Shown here piece after piece: positions 1-10,646 of a stretch of DNA of 64,000 nt (within the stretch, counting starts at the first letter, position 1; every line of letters begins with the position of its first letter). The stretch lies in the NCBI RefSeq assembly GCF_000204055.1, contig NW_006768784.1, positions 370,624-434,623 of the forward strand. The letters run 5' to 3'. The stretch comes from Melampsora larici-populina 98AG31. Taxonomy: Eukaryota > Basidiomycota > Pucciniomycetes > Pucciniales > Melampsoraceae. Made by a program: the position numbers and the translations under genes. The notes beneath the pieces are model-generated. The model ran no database searches. It was not told the DNA's origin and saw only the letters and a list, made by a program, of their open reading frames with translations.

Positions 1-602
1 AAGCTCTATGGTTCAAAGTGTTCCTGCTCTCAACTTATCCCCAGCCTCAGGTCATTAGATATCAAAAAAGTGGTGAGATGTGCCTTTTGGAGTACATATA
101 AATACAAACTTAACCAAGGCCAATGACAAGGTTCGGCTTACTGAGATATACGAGTCACCACTAGACGCACGAATCTTCTTATGCCTCATGGGTTCAAATT
201 GAGGCTTAGAGAGCACACAAAGCTATATGTTCTCTGATGTTGAGCTTTCAGACCTGCATATAACAGGCTCATGAATGAAAGTTTTTTTTTGATATTTTTT
301 GCTTATGTTTTGGACTAGAATGTGCTCTAACTGATAGACAGATGCCCTGCATTTTGTTCCAAATCATTAACTCCATACAAACATTGACTAGTGTCAATCT
401 GGTCTCTGGATGTGTTCAAAGTAAGGGTCCTGTAACTTAACACCCAGCCCTTAGCAGGAGCGGTTCGAGAGGAAGTCATGTTGACTGGGTTGTAAGTTGT
501 TTCCTTGGAAAGGCATCATGAGTGTTAAGATGATGGTACTAATTGAAGACAAGTGGCTAATTTGGTTACAATTTTACAAACTCTATATGGTAGATGGTTG
601 AC
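1..602. other. Spacer without recognisable gene
   Basis: AT-rich DNA downstream of the methyltransferase gene. I see no open frame with family resemblance, no tandem repeat and no RNA gene that I can support. Confidence 0.5.
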
Positions 603-2416
603 CTACTCAGTGGATACAGCGACTTCTAAAGGCTTAAGAAATTCACCCTGGAAAGTGATCGCAACAAACTCAGAAGGATTTCGCATGTAAGAAAGTGTCG
701 GTACATACCTGTAACCACATTCTATACATTTTCAATTTTCGCGCTCTATTCAGGAGGAGACGCCGGTCGAGGGTCATTCTGATCAATTCAAACTTCTCAC
801 TTTTATCAGTAGCTTCCTGAGAGACCTGAGCCGATGAATCAAGGACCGAATCTTCGGTAGAAGCCGCGGGCTGATCGCAAAATATATTGACAAGTTCATC
901 TGTGACATAGAAGATCAGTTAGTGGTAGAGTGGCAAAATTTATACATTGGAGCAAAACAAACCCTTATGGAAGAAGTAAACCCGAGTACCATCGCCTCTG
1001 ATATATAGGTTATCCTGCATGTAACGAGAGCCTTTCATCCTTAGTTGAGTGAGGTCGTACCGAGCATAATCACGAAACAATACCCTTCCACCAGGTTTCA
1101 GCATCTTTTCGAGGCTTGAACAAAAAGTCCGACATCTGTGAGCGGCAGGGTGACACTTGCAGATAAAGACGGGTCGAAGACATGGTCTATTAGGGTACCC
1201 CACTTACGGTATAGACGTTTCGAACAGTTTGGGCCCATTCATCCGGATGTAGGGCACTGAAGCAAAAGATCATGATAGCTATATCCAGTGATCCCGGCAC
1301 AATTGAAGGCGGTAGCTCAGTCGAGCTCATATCCCATACAATCCCAGTGCAACGGGACGGATCGTATGCAGGATTTTCCTGATCTCAGGTTGATCAGAAA
1401 AGTCAAGTTGAAGCTCAACCCAAAACAAAAGAAACTCACCTTTAAGACCTCAATTGCCTTTTTCGAGTAGTCCAAAGAGTAGATCATCAATTCTGAATTC
1501 TCATTGGCTGCCAAGATCGGATAAGTCGTATTGCCGGGCTTCATGAATCGAGGAGCAACAATCTTCAGGATTTTGATGTATGTGTTTGATTAATGGGTAT
1601 GATGACCAACTTACCCCACACCCTATTTCGGCGATACGGACTGGTCCACTCTGCAAAGAGGAATGTGAGTTGAGCCAAATTATAGCACAAGACTTCCAAA
1701 AGACCCACATACGTTAGGCTTCACTACATCTGCCAGAGATGGAAACTCGTTCCTCAACCATGCTCGATCCTTGAAAAAGGTATCTTTCCTACTTAGATAA
1801 AAAGTATCCCAATAATCTGCTGGGGCCGAATTGAACTTTTCTACGTTTTTGCTAACATGAGCCGAGTTTTTGGTAGATTTCAATTGAGAAGAGAAACTAA
1901 CCTTGTAATTCATCAGACACAGGACTGGCCACTTGCTTAGCTACAAGATCATCTGCGTATTTTTGCTGTTCCTCATCCCAAGCCACATTGTCCCTAAATT
2001 AGAAAGATCGAGATGGTAAGCTTGAGTCGAATTCAAGAAAAGCTGTTACTATTTCCAACGAACCATGCATTGTATTGCCAAGGATCATCGATTTCCTCAT
2101 TCCATTGTCGACGTCCAATTTTAGAGGTGGAGACAGGTGAAAAAACCTTATCATCCGTGCTTCCAGTAGCGTCTTGTCGAGAGCCAACGGTCTTTGGAAA
2201 CGAAGCCTTCAAAGCAATAGCACTCGCGTTATGATCTTCATCTTTTTCGTCGATTGGTAGACGCGGAAGTGAGAACATTGAGTATGCGAAAAGCTTTTTT
2301 GAAGTTCGTGATCGAGGTGACCAAGCCCAATATGGTGATACTGAATAAGGAAGTCTTGACAGCGTGGCAGCCGAGACGGTAGCTAATTCCGACGAGAATC
2401 GAATGATAGTGATCAA
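603..2416 (-). CDS. tRNA N(3)-methylcytidine methyltransferase (Trm140/METTL2 type)
   Basis: Likely transfers a methyl group from S-adenosylmethionine to cytidine 32 of the tRNA anticodon loop. I assemble nine exons, all in phase: 2416-2064, 1993-1902, 1840-1713, 1650-1615, 1538-1440, 1378-1208, 1104-963, 899-709 and 647-603, giving 418 aa. Family landmarks in order: [17 protein letters not shown] near residue 110-125, a [15 protein letters not shown] stretch near 160, the SAM-binding IAEIGCG loop near 200, then [28 protein letters not shown]-like [23 protein letters not shown], and a C-terminal [11 protein letters not shown] block. Length fits the family. The start at 2416 gives a hydrophobic/serine-rich leader that could be a mitochondrial presequence; a later start near MFSLPRL is possible. 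The exon 2/3 and exon 4/5 junctions are the least certain. Family assignment is strong; the exact tRNA substrate is inferred. Confidence 0.88.
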
Positions 2417-2760
2417 TGAAAAAGACGTAAAAAAAGTTGATTGTAAGTTGCTATGAGTTTCATGAGTTGGTTTGAATCAGATTTTGTCCGTTTTCGGCTA
2501 AAACTTCACAACTGAGTATGTATCTCGAGGTTGTGCAAATATGTCAAAACAAGACTGAAGATATGTATATAAATCAAACCTATCGATACCTTTTTCCAAT
2601 CGACACCTTTTGTAGTCACAGTGAATGCCTTTTTTCGATTTAGTACACTCGAATTCAACTTAATTTCCTTTTTAACACTAAATTCGATTTGAGCACTTCA
2701 CTTTTTGAATCTTCTTGCAATATCATACTACTTTAATTATCATCAATCAGCTTCATCACC

Positions 2761-4143
2761 ATGGAACTTAACCTGGCTGAGTTTCCAGTTGAAAAGTTTT
2801 TCAACAACATTCCACCTAATCAGATATGTTTGCAAATCTTTTACGATGCTGTCAGGTAAGTCGACTGAGCTCTTGATACCAACCCGGCGGATTAGTGATT
2901 GACATCAAAACTTCTCTAAAGCAAATTGTACTTCGAAGGAGTCCCACACATGGTCGACATTCGACACCATGGCATCCTACTCGAATCAGCAAAAGAGAAA
3001 CATCTTGAAAACCCTAGAAACCCAACTTTACGCGATGATTATCAAGCCAAGTGTCAACGATACTCAAATACCCACGACAAACTACATCCCATCATACTCA
3101 AAACTGCCGAGACCCTTGAACATGCCTCGCGCATACAATCAGCACATATGTTTCGTGATATCGTGCATGCTTGCCAATCAGCCTCGGTTCAACTGTCGTC
3201 GGATTGTAGTACATCAGATCGTTTACGAGCTCTGGAAGTGAGTTGATGCCCTATGTTCTTTAAGTTGAATCGCAATCGTTCGCAAAATCTTTAGCACATA
3301 GCTAATGTTTTGACTGTTGCGAAGAATGAAATGTCCGAATCAAAGGCGTCTTGCCAACAACTTGAGATGAGGGTACAAGAACTACAGGCAGAAGTGACTC
3401 AATTGAATCTCAAAGGTCAATATTTAGCCAATGAGTTGACAACTCAGGGGGAAAAATTTCATCAGTGGCAAATTAAACAGCAAGACCACACGGCTCGAAA
3501 ACTAGAAGAAATCAATTCATCATTTCGGAACGAACTCAACCATTTCAAGAAACTTAATGTTGGAGCTTTGGAAGATCTCACGATTCGTTGTGAAAAGAAT
3601 GAATCACAAATAGAGAAACTTCAATCATGGTCAACAACACTTCAAAGTTCCAAGCCGATTCACCAGACTTCTCAACCCCCTGGCAGCCCGAATAAATCTA
3701 TGTCACCTCTTACTGGACCAACAACAACACCAATGTCGATACCAAATCCAGTTTCCACTTCTGGCGTGACAACTGTGTCCGGAACGATTCAAGAGAGAGG
3801 GGCCCCGAGTCAGCATCGTGCCCAAGAGTTGCCGATGCCCCACTCTTATGATCCTGTCACTACCCATGATCGGGCGTTCACTTACGTTATCTCTAAGCTT
3901 CGCCACTCCAGTCGATTCCAATCCGCTGTCCTCGACGTCATTTCAGCTGGTGGCCCGCCTCCTAACTTTAAGCGATTTCAAGACGCTGTCATGGATGCAC
4001 TATCGATGGAGGGCTCCCTACCAACACTTGATTCACAAGTGCGCAACCTTGCTACCCGAATCTTACAAGTTGAGGAAGATGTCAAGCAAATAACAAACAG
4101 CGCTACAAGAGGTAATCAGCTTAACCAAACTATGGGTCGATGA
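2761..4143 (+). CDS. Coiled-coil protein of unknown function
   Basis: Three exons (2761-2855, 2922-3237, 3295-4143) join in phase to a 419-aa protein; both introns are GT-AG and about 60 nt. Residues about 137-245 are rich in Glu, Gln, Lys and Leu with heptad-like spacing (MRVQELQAEVTQLNLKGQYL and what follows), so a coiled coil is likely. A Ser/Thr/Pro/Gln-rich linker follows (PGSPNKSMSPLTGPTTTPMS), then a shorter helical C-terminus ending in DSQVRNLATRILQVEEDVKQ. I do not recognise a family. It sits 340 bp from the divergent methyltransferase gene, so the two may share a promoter region. It could be a lineage-specific rust protein. Confidence 0.68.
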
Positions 4144-4724
4144 ACAGTCGATATTTGACACCCGGGAACGGCTGAAGGAGGGTTGGAAAATTCCATTCAT
4201 GTAACAAAACGGGGTATCAACCTATAGTTTATACTTCAATTTAATCGATAATGTAAAAAGTTGTTTAAATTAAAAAAAAATCTTGAAGCATTCCACGGGT
4301 GGAATTCGAAGATAGCGCCAGGAATCATCAGGATCAGAAATCACTTTTATTGCTATATAACAAATCATGAGAAAAAGCTGCGAAATAATGGTCAACAAAT
4401 TAGCCGGAATATTACTTAGCTTGGCTTCCAGGAAAAGGCCCACAGCTGCCTTTCAGATATCGATGTACCAACACTTTAAATCTGTGGTAGCTTGCTGTGG
4501 AATACTCATAGACATCTATCAATTAAAACCATTCCTACAAAAAATCCTACAAAAAAAGGCTTCCTGTCTCTGCTGGGTGTGTGTGGCAGAGCAAGACCAA
4601 CAAAAATTTTCATTCCTCTGCCTTTGTCAATCACTGCCCTGGCATCTCAAGGTATCTTGTATTTTCAACCATCAGGAGGATTCAACTTTGTAGTGACTGT
4701 TACCCCAATCAATACCTAGAACAA
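4144..4724. other. Spacer without recognisable gene
   Basis: AT-rich 3' flank of the coiled-coil gene running up to the assembly gap. Short open frames here show no family resemblance. Confidence 0.4.
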
Positions 4725-4824
4725 NNNNNNNNNNNNNNNNNNNNNNNNNNNNNNNNNNNNNNNNNNNNNNNNNNNNNNNNNNNNNNNNNNNNNNNNNNNN
4801 NNNNNNNNNNNNNNNNNNNNNNNN
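4725..4824. other. Assembly gap (100 N)
   Basis: A run of exactly 100 N, the usual placeholder for a scaffold gap of unknown size. Linkage of the two host genes on the left to everything on the right depends on this join. Confidence 0.99.
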
Positions 4825-5030
4825 GCTCAGCAATCAGTTCACCTTTCTATTTCTTTTTTCTTTTTACTTTTTATCAACTTATTGACGTCTATCCTTTTCA
4901 TAGGAGGGAAGACTGTAAGACCTACGGTCATTACATTACACATAGATCAAAATACTTAATAATTAGGACTTAAACTTAAGGATGCTGTTTCGTTATATAT
5001 ATTGTTTTCAAATTCTACTCCTGGTTCCTT

Positions 5031-5180
5031 AGTGATCTGGGACTGACTTCCCACCTCATATCCTTCGGAACCAGGTACGTCTTATTTCTTTTCATTTTCT
5101 CTTACTTTGTTCTATAGTTGTGGTTATGATGGTTAGAGTGATCTGGGACTGACTTCCCACCTCATATCCTTCGGAACCAG
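5031..5180. repeat. 44-bp direct repeat pair
   Basis: A 44-bp block beginning AGTGATCTGGGACTGACTTC and ending ATATCCTTCGGAACCAG occurs at 5031 and again at 5137, 106 bp apart and identical by eye. It lies just upstream of the Gag-like region of the DIRS-type element. It may be part of that element's terminal/internal repeat system, since DIRS and Ngaro elements carry split or inverted repeats instead of LTRs. Equally it could be a local duplication. Confidence 0.7.
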
Positions 5181-5310
5181 TCTCCTTTACTGGGATCTCT
5201 GTTGGTTTGAAATATAAAAAGTCTCTTGGGTTCTAGAAACCCTGTCCCGCTGTGCCTCACAGCGTCCCTGTTATTGTGATCTCGAGTGAAGGTCATACAG
5301 ACCTTACAAT

Positions 5311-6716
5311 GAAGAGGATCGTTTAAGAGAACTAGAAGCGGTAGGAAACTTATCATCACATGAATTATCATCACAAATAGAAGAACAAGAAGTGACGATC
5401 AAGAAGGTCGTGAAGAAGAATAAGAAAACAAATGAAAAAGATATCAATTGGACTTCAGACGAAGACAATGATGAAGAAGATTCATTGAAATCAAGTTCAA
5501 GTGATAAAGTGTTAATCATGGAACCAAGTAAGCAATAAATAACGTGATATATTCCGTAGCGTGATCTATTCCGCAAAAGAGCTACACAATCGTGATCTAT
5601 TCCGAAGACAAAGCAATAAACTGTGATGTATTCCAGTAATGAAAACTGATTGTTATGAATTCGATTCATTGTAACAGCGGCGTTAATAGATAAAGCATAC
5701 CAAGCTTTGAATTTAGGAAACACAAAACTAGCAAAGAAACTCTTATTGAAAATGAAGATGGAAGAAATGAGCAAGAAAGAATTAGAGGTCCCTAAAGTAA
5801 ACCCTTTAGTGAAGTACAAATCAGGTAGAACAGCGAAGAATACATTGAAAAAGTTCACTGAATACTGGGACTCTCATTTAAAGAAGTTAGACATCCATTT
5901 TCCGTTAACAATTTTTAACACAGAGTGGATCGAATTAGATAGTTTAGTAGCTAGCAGAAGTACATCAAAGAAAAAAGATTGAGTGACCGGCCAAATTCCT
6001 AAGAACGAATGGTTCATGACTTTTGCGGATTGGACAAGAGCTAGGATACTGATGGTGAAATATCTAAAGGAACAATATTTCCATAAAGATTTCGCAAAAG
6101 GGTCAGTTCGCACCCCTTTAGATTAAAGAGTTGATGTACTAACAAATTGTTTGTAACAGTTTAGAGAAACATTTTGAATATGTTCAAACTCTGGGTGATC
6201 GTCATGGGTGGATCGTAGCTTTTAGATACGATATCGCAGTGCGTAATGATGTGACCTGTAATCATATAGACAGGGCACCAGGCGACCCAAGTGAACAAAG
6301 AAAAGAATTTCTAGAGGAAGCATTGGCAAGAACGTCATTCTTACAAGACGGTAGACTATTACCAAAAGATAACCGTTGAGTGGTTATATCTAAAATCACA
6401 AGTGAATTAATTTAATATTTACCAATTTCTTTTTCTGATGATAGCATATGCAAAGGGTAATACCAGAGAAAAATATAGTCCAATAACTGGTTTCCGTTAC
6501 CCATTAGGAAAAAGTCACGATTCTACCAATTTGGAAGTCGAAGAAGATGAAGAAGACAAATTTTTGAGAGTTCCGAAGTTCAACAGATCAGACGAATTTA
6601 GAAGTAACAGAAGAAACGATAGGGGAAAAGGCTTGAGATTCGACAGATCAATTTCCCCTTACCAACGCCCAGAAAAAGGAAAGGGTAGAAACCCAAATTA
6701 TAAGGGAAACAATTAG
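5311..6716 (+). pseudogene. DIRS Gag-like region (broken)
   Basis: Coding-like stretches with a consistent style: an acidic/Ser-rich piece (5311-5538), a Lys-rich piece starting near 5680 (ALIDKAYQALNLGNTKLAKK), a block containing ITVFN-type FPLTIFNTEWIELDSL, and a piece near 6165-6380 (LEKHFEYVQTLGDRHGWIVA). A basic Arg/Asn/Gly-rich tail (KGKGRNPNYKGNN) closes it before a TAG at 6714-6716, as expected for a nucleic-acid-binding Gag C-terminus. An in-frame TGA at about 5980 and a TGA near 6379 interrupt it, unless removed as introns. Assignment as Gag rests mainly on position upstream of RT. Confidence 0.55.
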
Positions 6717-6920
6717 TGAGTGACAGTTCTTATGTTTACGAATAAATTCTAACTGAAAGGGGTCCCCCTCTTTAGTGATGAGAATTATGTTCCTGGAGGA
6801 AAGAAGAGAGACCAAGGTGAACCTAAACATACTGAACCTAGACAATCAACATCAAAAGATAAGCAAACGTAAGCGTTAGAAATGATGATTGAAGTCATGT
6901 CATAGAATTTGTAAGAGTTT

Positions 6921-8682
6921 TTGTTTAATTCGTTGTGTTTGTATTCGTGTAGATGTATTGAGAATGTTTGTAACGAGTTTTTGAAAAGAAAAAGGACAGG
7001 CTCCAATGATTACTTAAAGATATTTAAAAATGAGAGAGATGAGACCTGGCCAACGATCGTAAAATGCGAGATGAACAAAGACATTTGGGAAAGAGAATTG
7101 AAAAAATTTGGTTTGATAGATGAATATCAATATTTATTAGATGGGTTTACGGAAGGATTCCATCAAGGAGTTCCGAAACATTCAATTCATAACGTCAAGT
7201 GGTACTGTCCTCCTAATCACTCATCAGCAAACGATGCAAGACAAAAAATCGAAGACAATATAGAAAAAGAAGTGAAGAATGGCAGGATGTTCGGTCCTTT
7301 TTCAAAAGAACAAGTTTATGAAAAATTGGGATTTTTTAGGACAAGTCCTCTAGGTGCAGTAGTCAATGGAGACGGAAGCTTTAGGCCAATCAACGATATG
7401 TCATATCCAAAGTTTGATGACTTTATTCCTTCTGTTAATTCATATGTTGATAAAGGTGACTTTAAAACTATGTGGGACGACTTTAAAGTGGTAGTTCGGT
7501 TTTTTAAAGATCATAAAGGAGACATACTCTTAGGGATATTCGACTGGGAAGGTGCATATAGGCAGATTCCAACTCATAGGTCTCAATGGCCATATTTAGC
7601 TATCATGGATTTCCATGGGAATATTTATATTGATGTTAGGATTGCCTTCGGTGGCGTAGCAGGGTGTGGTTCCTTTGGAGGCCCTGCAGATGGCTGGAAG
7701 AAACTGATGAAGGCCAAGTTTAATTTAGTTGAAGTCTACCGCTGGGTCGACGACAACTTAATGATAAAGAAGAGGACGGATAGGGTATCTATGTTAGACA
7801 TCGTGGAAGCTAGCAAGGAATTGGGCGTCAAAACGAATGTGACAAAATATTCGGAATTCGCCTTCGAACAAAAGTTCATTGGGTTCGTGTGGAATTGCGT
7901 GGATATGACGGTCTCCTTGCCAGATAAGAAACTAAGGAAGAGAAAGTCAGAACTAGAAAATTTCTTAGACCAAACTTGGTTCTCAAGGCATGATGTCGAA
8001 CGGTTTAATGGGAAGTTAGGCCATGTAACGCTTATCCTACCACAATTGAAATCTTACTTGGCCGCGAACTATAGATGGGTGGCTGTATGGAGGACACCAG
8101 GTAAGAGGATGATGCCACCCGATGTAAAGGAGGATATGCTTATTGAATTTAAAACCGACAAGGATTATGCCAGACCACATCGTCAAAAATGTGGGCTGGG
8201 TGGGTGACGCGTCGAGTGAGTATGGCATTGGGATAATAATTGGAAGAAGTTGGGCGCAGTTCGAATGGTTGGAAGGTTGGAAGGAACCGATTGGACAACC
8301 AAAACAAACGATCGCATGGGCCAAGACCGTAGCGGTCCGGCTTGGTTTCTTGATGTTGAAGCAGAAAACTGACGTAGCTGGTTTTAGTTATTCTTGCCTG
8401 ACCGATAATACAACAACGGAAGGAGCAGCAAGAAACCGAAAGTCTAGGGACTTTTGGGTTAATGAAGAATGGAAGTTAATCCAGACCCTTCTGATTGAAA
8501 ATGATTGTGACTTAAGCTTGGTCAGGGTCATTTCAGGCGACAACGAAGCCGACTGCCTGTCTAGAGGACTGGACCCTTCAAAGTCACACGCCGAAATGTT
8601 GACAATCAAAATACCTGACGATTTAAAGTTGCTACTCCGACAAGTTTTCCCCAAAAAGAACAACACCACTTTAACCGTCTAG
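6921..8682 (+). pseudogene. DIRS reverse transcriptase - RNase H (frameshifted)
   Basis: 6921-8207 reads as a DIRS-type reverse transcriptase: the LGAVVNGDGSFRPINDMSYP motif, the FDWEGAYRQIPTHRSQWPYL palm segment, the AFGGVAGCGSFGGPADGW stretch and the catalytic YRWVDDNLM with both Asp intact. RNase H continues in another frame from about 8143 to 8682 (NVGWVGDASSEYGIGIII at its start, SGDNEADCLSRGLDPSKS at its end). The switch near 8150-8200 needs one frameshift. Where related elements usually have a WAE catalytic glutamate, this copy reads AWAKTVAVRLG, suggesting Glu-to-Lys loss of RNase H activity. The GDASSEYGIG aspartate remains. Confidence 0.8.
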
Positions 8683-8731
8683 AGGTTTTTCTTGTTTCAC
8701 TTCCTTACACAATCACCTCGTTCATATTCGA

Positions 8732-9327
8732 ATGTTATCACCACGCGACGTACTTCGCCAGTCTCGGCCTGGGAAGATAGAAACTTTAGATGATGCAGGA
8801 GAGGTGATCCTCGAGAGACAAGTATTTCAAATTCATGAGCAGGTTCCCTGTGGTGCTCTTTCCAACAACCCCAGCCATCATCTTCCAGTTCGTTGTCTGG
8901 TGCAGCTCCAACGAAGGCCATCAACCGGTGCTGAGTAACACAACAAAACGTTATCTTACGGGGATTTGTATGTGGCACTCACTTCACAACTCAACATTCC
9001 CCAAAATCGACATAGACCGATTACGTATTTTGCTAGTTGCGACTAAAAAGGCAGAAGTAGTACGGCACGGACCAAAACGAGCAGCTCTGACTTTGATGGA
9101 CATAAACCACCTGATTCACGCCTTGGACTTGGACACGTCGGACGGGTTGGTCATGCGAGGTGTTATCCTGACCGGCTTCTGGGGTTTAGCGCGACTAGGC
9201 GAACTCGTAAGACGAGTCGACTTCCCAACTATCTTCATCCGACGAAAGGACGTTCGTTTTGACAAGGATGGAAAGCATGTCGCTCTGCGCATTTGTCTAG
9301 CTAAGACGGCGGCACCAGGCGAGTATC
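8732..9327 (+). pseudogene. DIRS tyrosine recombinase, truncated
   Basis: The frame 8835-9327 carries a fungal DIRS/Crypton-like recombinase: LSNTTKRYLTGICMWHSLHN, then GVILTGFWGLARLGELVR, whose Arg is the first catalytic arginine of the tyrosine recombinase fold, then ALRICLAKTAAPGE. The remaining H-x-x-R block and the nucleophilic tyrosine are missing because the sequence passes into the KDZ inverted repeat. An N-terminal piece (PRDVLRQSRPGKIETLDDAG) lies in another frame from 8737. Inactive as it stands. Confidence 0.75.
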
Positions 9328-9597
9328 CACCTGTGCCTACCCGACCCGTCGGGTATAAGTCGATAGGAAATGTGTACTTCCTATCGACTTATAGTCAAAA
9401 CCCCCCTGTCCGACGCGCCGCCGCCCCGACGCGTCGGATTAAAACTCACCGCTAAGTACTTCATCCACCGCTACATGACGTGTGAGGACCTGTAACACCA
9501 TCTATGCCCACATATTGGCAAATGGTCCAGGAAAACATATATCCACGCAAAATTCCAGGAATCAAATTCACACTGATGTGAATGTCATTCACATGGA
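9328..9597 (+). repeat. Left terminal inverted repeat of the KDZ element
   Basis: Starts CACCTGTGCCTACCCGACCC and stays alignable with the reverse complement of 27498-27766 until the first TTCAC/GTGAA motifs; differences are scattered substitutions, roughly 5-8% by eye. The outer 110 bp are rich in CpG and contain three hairpins: CCCGAC/GTCGGG at 9340-9353; TATAAGTCGATAGGAA (9354-9369) with its exact complement at 9378-9393; and CCGACGCG (9410-9417) with CGCGTCGG (9430-9437), which includes the perfect palindrome CCGACGCGTCGG (9426-9437). These are candidate transposase-binding or end-processing structures. Confidence 0.9.
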
Positions 9598-10510
9598 TCA
9601 CGGATCAAAATCACACATATGTGATGACATACATCTGAACCATACATGTGAATTTTGCATAAAGGAAAAGTGTTAGATTCACACTGATGTGAACGTGAAT
9701 CACATAGAGGTGAATCAATTCCAATCACCCCTTTACAATTACGTGTCACGTAAAGACTTAGTCACGGATCCAAATTCATATCACATATATATAGGTAATT
9801 ATATATATGAGAGCATATTTCACCTCAATGTGAATACATTCCCGCATATGTTAAAGTGAATACACACTCACATATATGTGAATACACATTCACATATATG
9901 TGAATACACATTCACATATATGTGAATATCTATCATCTGTATTCACAGATATGTGAATACACATCACCTATATGTGAATACATATCACCTATTTATGAAT
10001 ACACATCACCTATATGTGAATACACATTACCTATATGTGAATACATATCACATAAATGTGAATACACATCACCTATATGTGAATACACATCACCTATATG
10101 TGAGTACATATCACATATACGTGAATACATATCACATATATGTGAATACACATCACCTATATGTGAATACATATCACATATATGTGAATACACATCACCT
10201 ATATGTGAATACACATCACCTACATGTGAATACATATCACATATATGTGAATATACATCACATATATGTGAATACACATCACCTATATGTGAATACACAT
10301 CACCTACATGTGAATACATATCACATATATGTGAACATACATCACATATATGTGAATACACATCACCTATATGTGAATACACATCACCTATATGTGAATA
10401 CATATCACATATACGTGAATGAACATCACATATATGTGAATACACATCACCTATATGTGAATACATATCACATATATGTGAATACACATCACATATATGT
10501 GAAGAAATGT
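9598..10510. repeat. 21-bp satellite with palindromic CACATATATGTG units
   Basis: From about 9860 to 10505 the sequence is a near-perfect tandem array of a 21-bp unit of the form GTGAATACACATCACCTATAT, with variants where ACC becomes ACA. Before it (9598-9860) similar TTCAC/GTGAA motifs are more dispersed. Long open frames of repetitive Ile-Cys-Glu-Tyr-Thr or Val-Asn-Thr-His-His type on both strands are products of the 21-bp (7-codon) period and are not genes. Confidence 0.92.
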
Positions 10511-10646
10511 AGAGATGAGAGTACTCTGAATTTTAATCATTATGTAAGATCCACAGGTATAGAACGTAATTGATGAGAGGCTACCAAGAGATTGATGATG
10601 TGTATTCTAAAACAAAGAAGAGAAACAAAACGCTTAATACCCCATA

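Larger units (their letters stand above)
5031..9327 (+). mobile_element. Degenerate DIRS-type (tyrosine recombinase) retrotransposon, 3'-truncated
   Basis: Order is a basic Gag-like region, reverse transcriptase, RNase H, then a tyrosine recombinase, with no DDE integrase or protease. That gene order defines DIRS-type elements. The frame is interrupted by in-frame stops and frameshifts. The recombinase ends abruptly in the conserved AKTAAPGE stretch at about 9323, immediately before the left inverted repeat of the KDZ element. No continuation of the recombinase is found after the right inverted repeat at 27766. The copy is therefore dead and truncated. The left boundary is uncertain because of the nearby gap. 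Confidence 0.8.

Noticed and set aside
9598..10510. CRISPR-like array
   Set aside because: Units are contiguous palindromic satellites without unique spacers, in a eukaryotic genome with introns.
9922..10573. Long open frames on both strands encoding repetitive peptides
   Set aside because: They follow from a 21-bp (7-codon) satellite, which keeps any stop-free frame open; no start context, introns or composition of a real gene.
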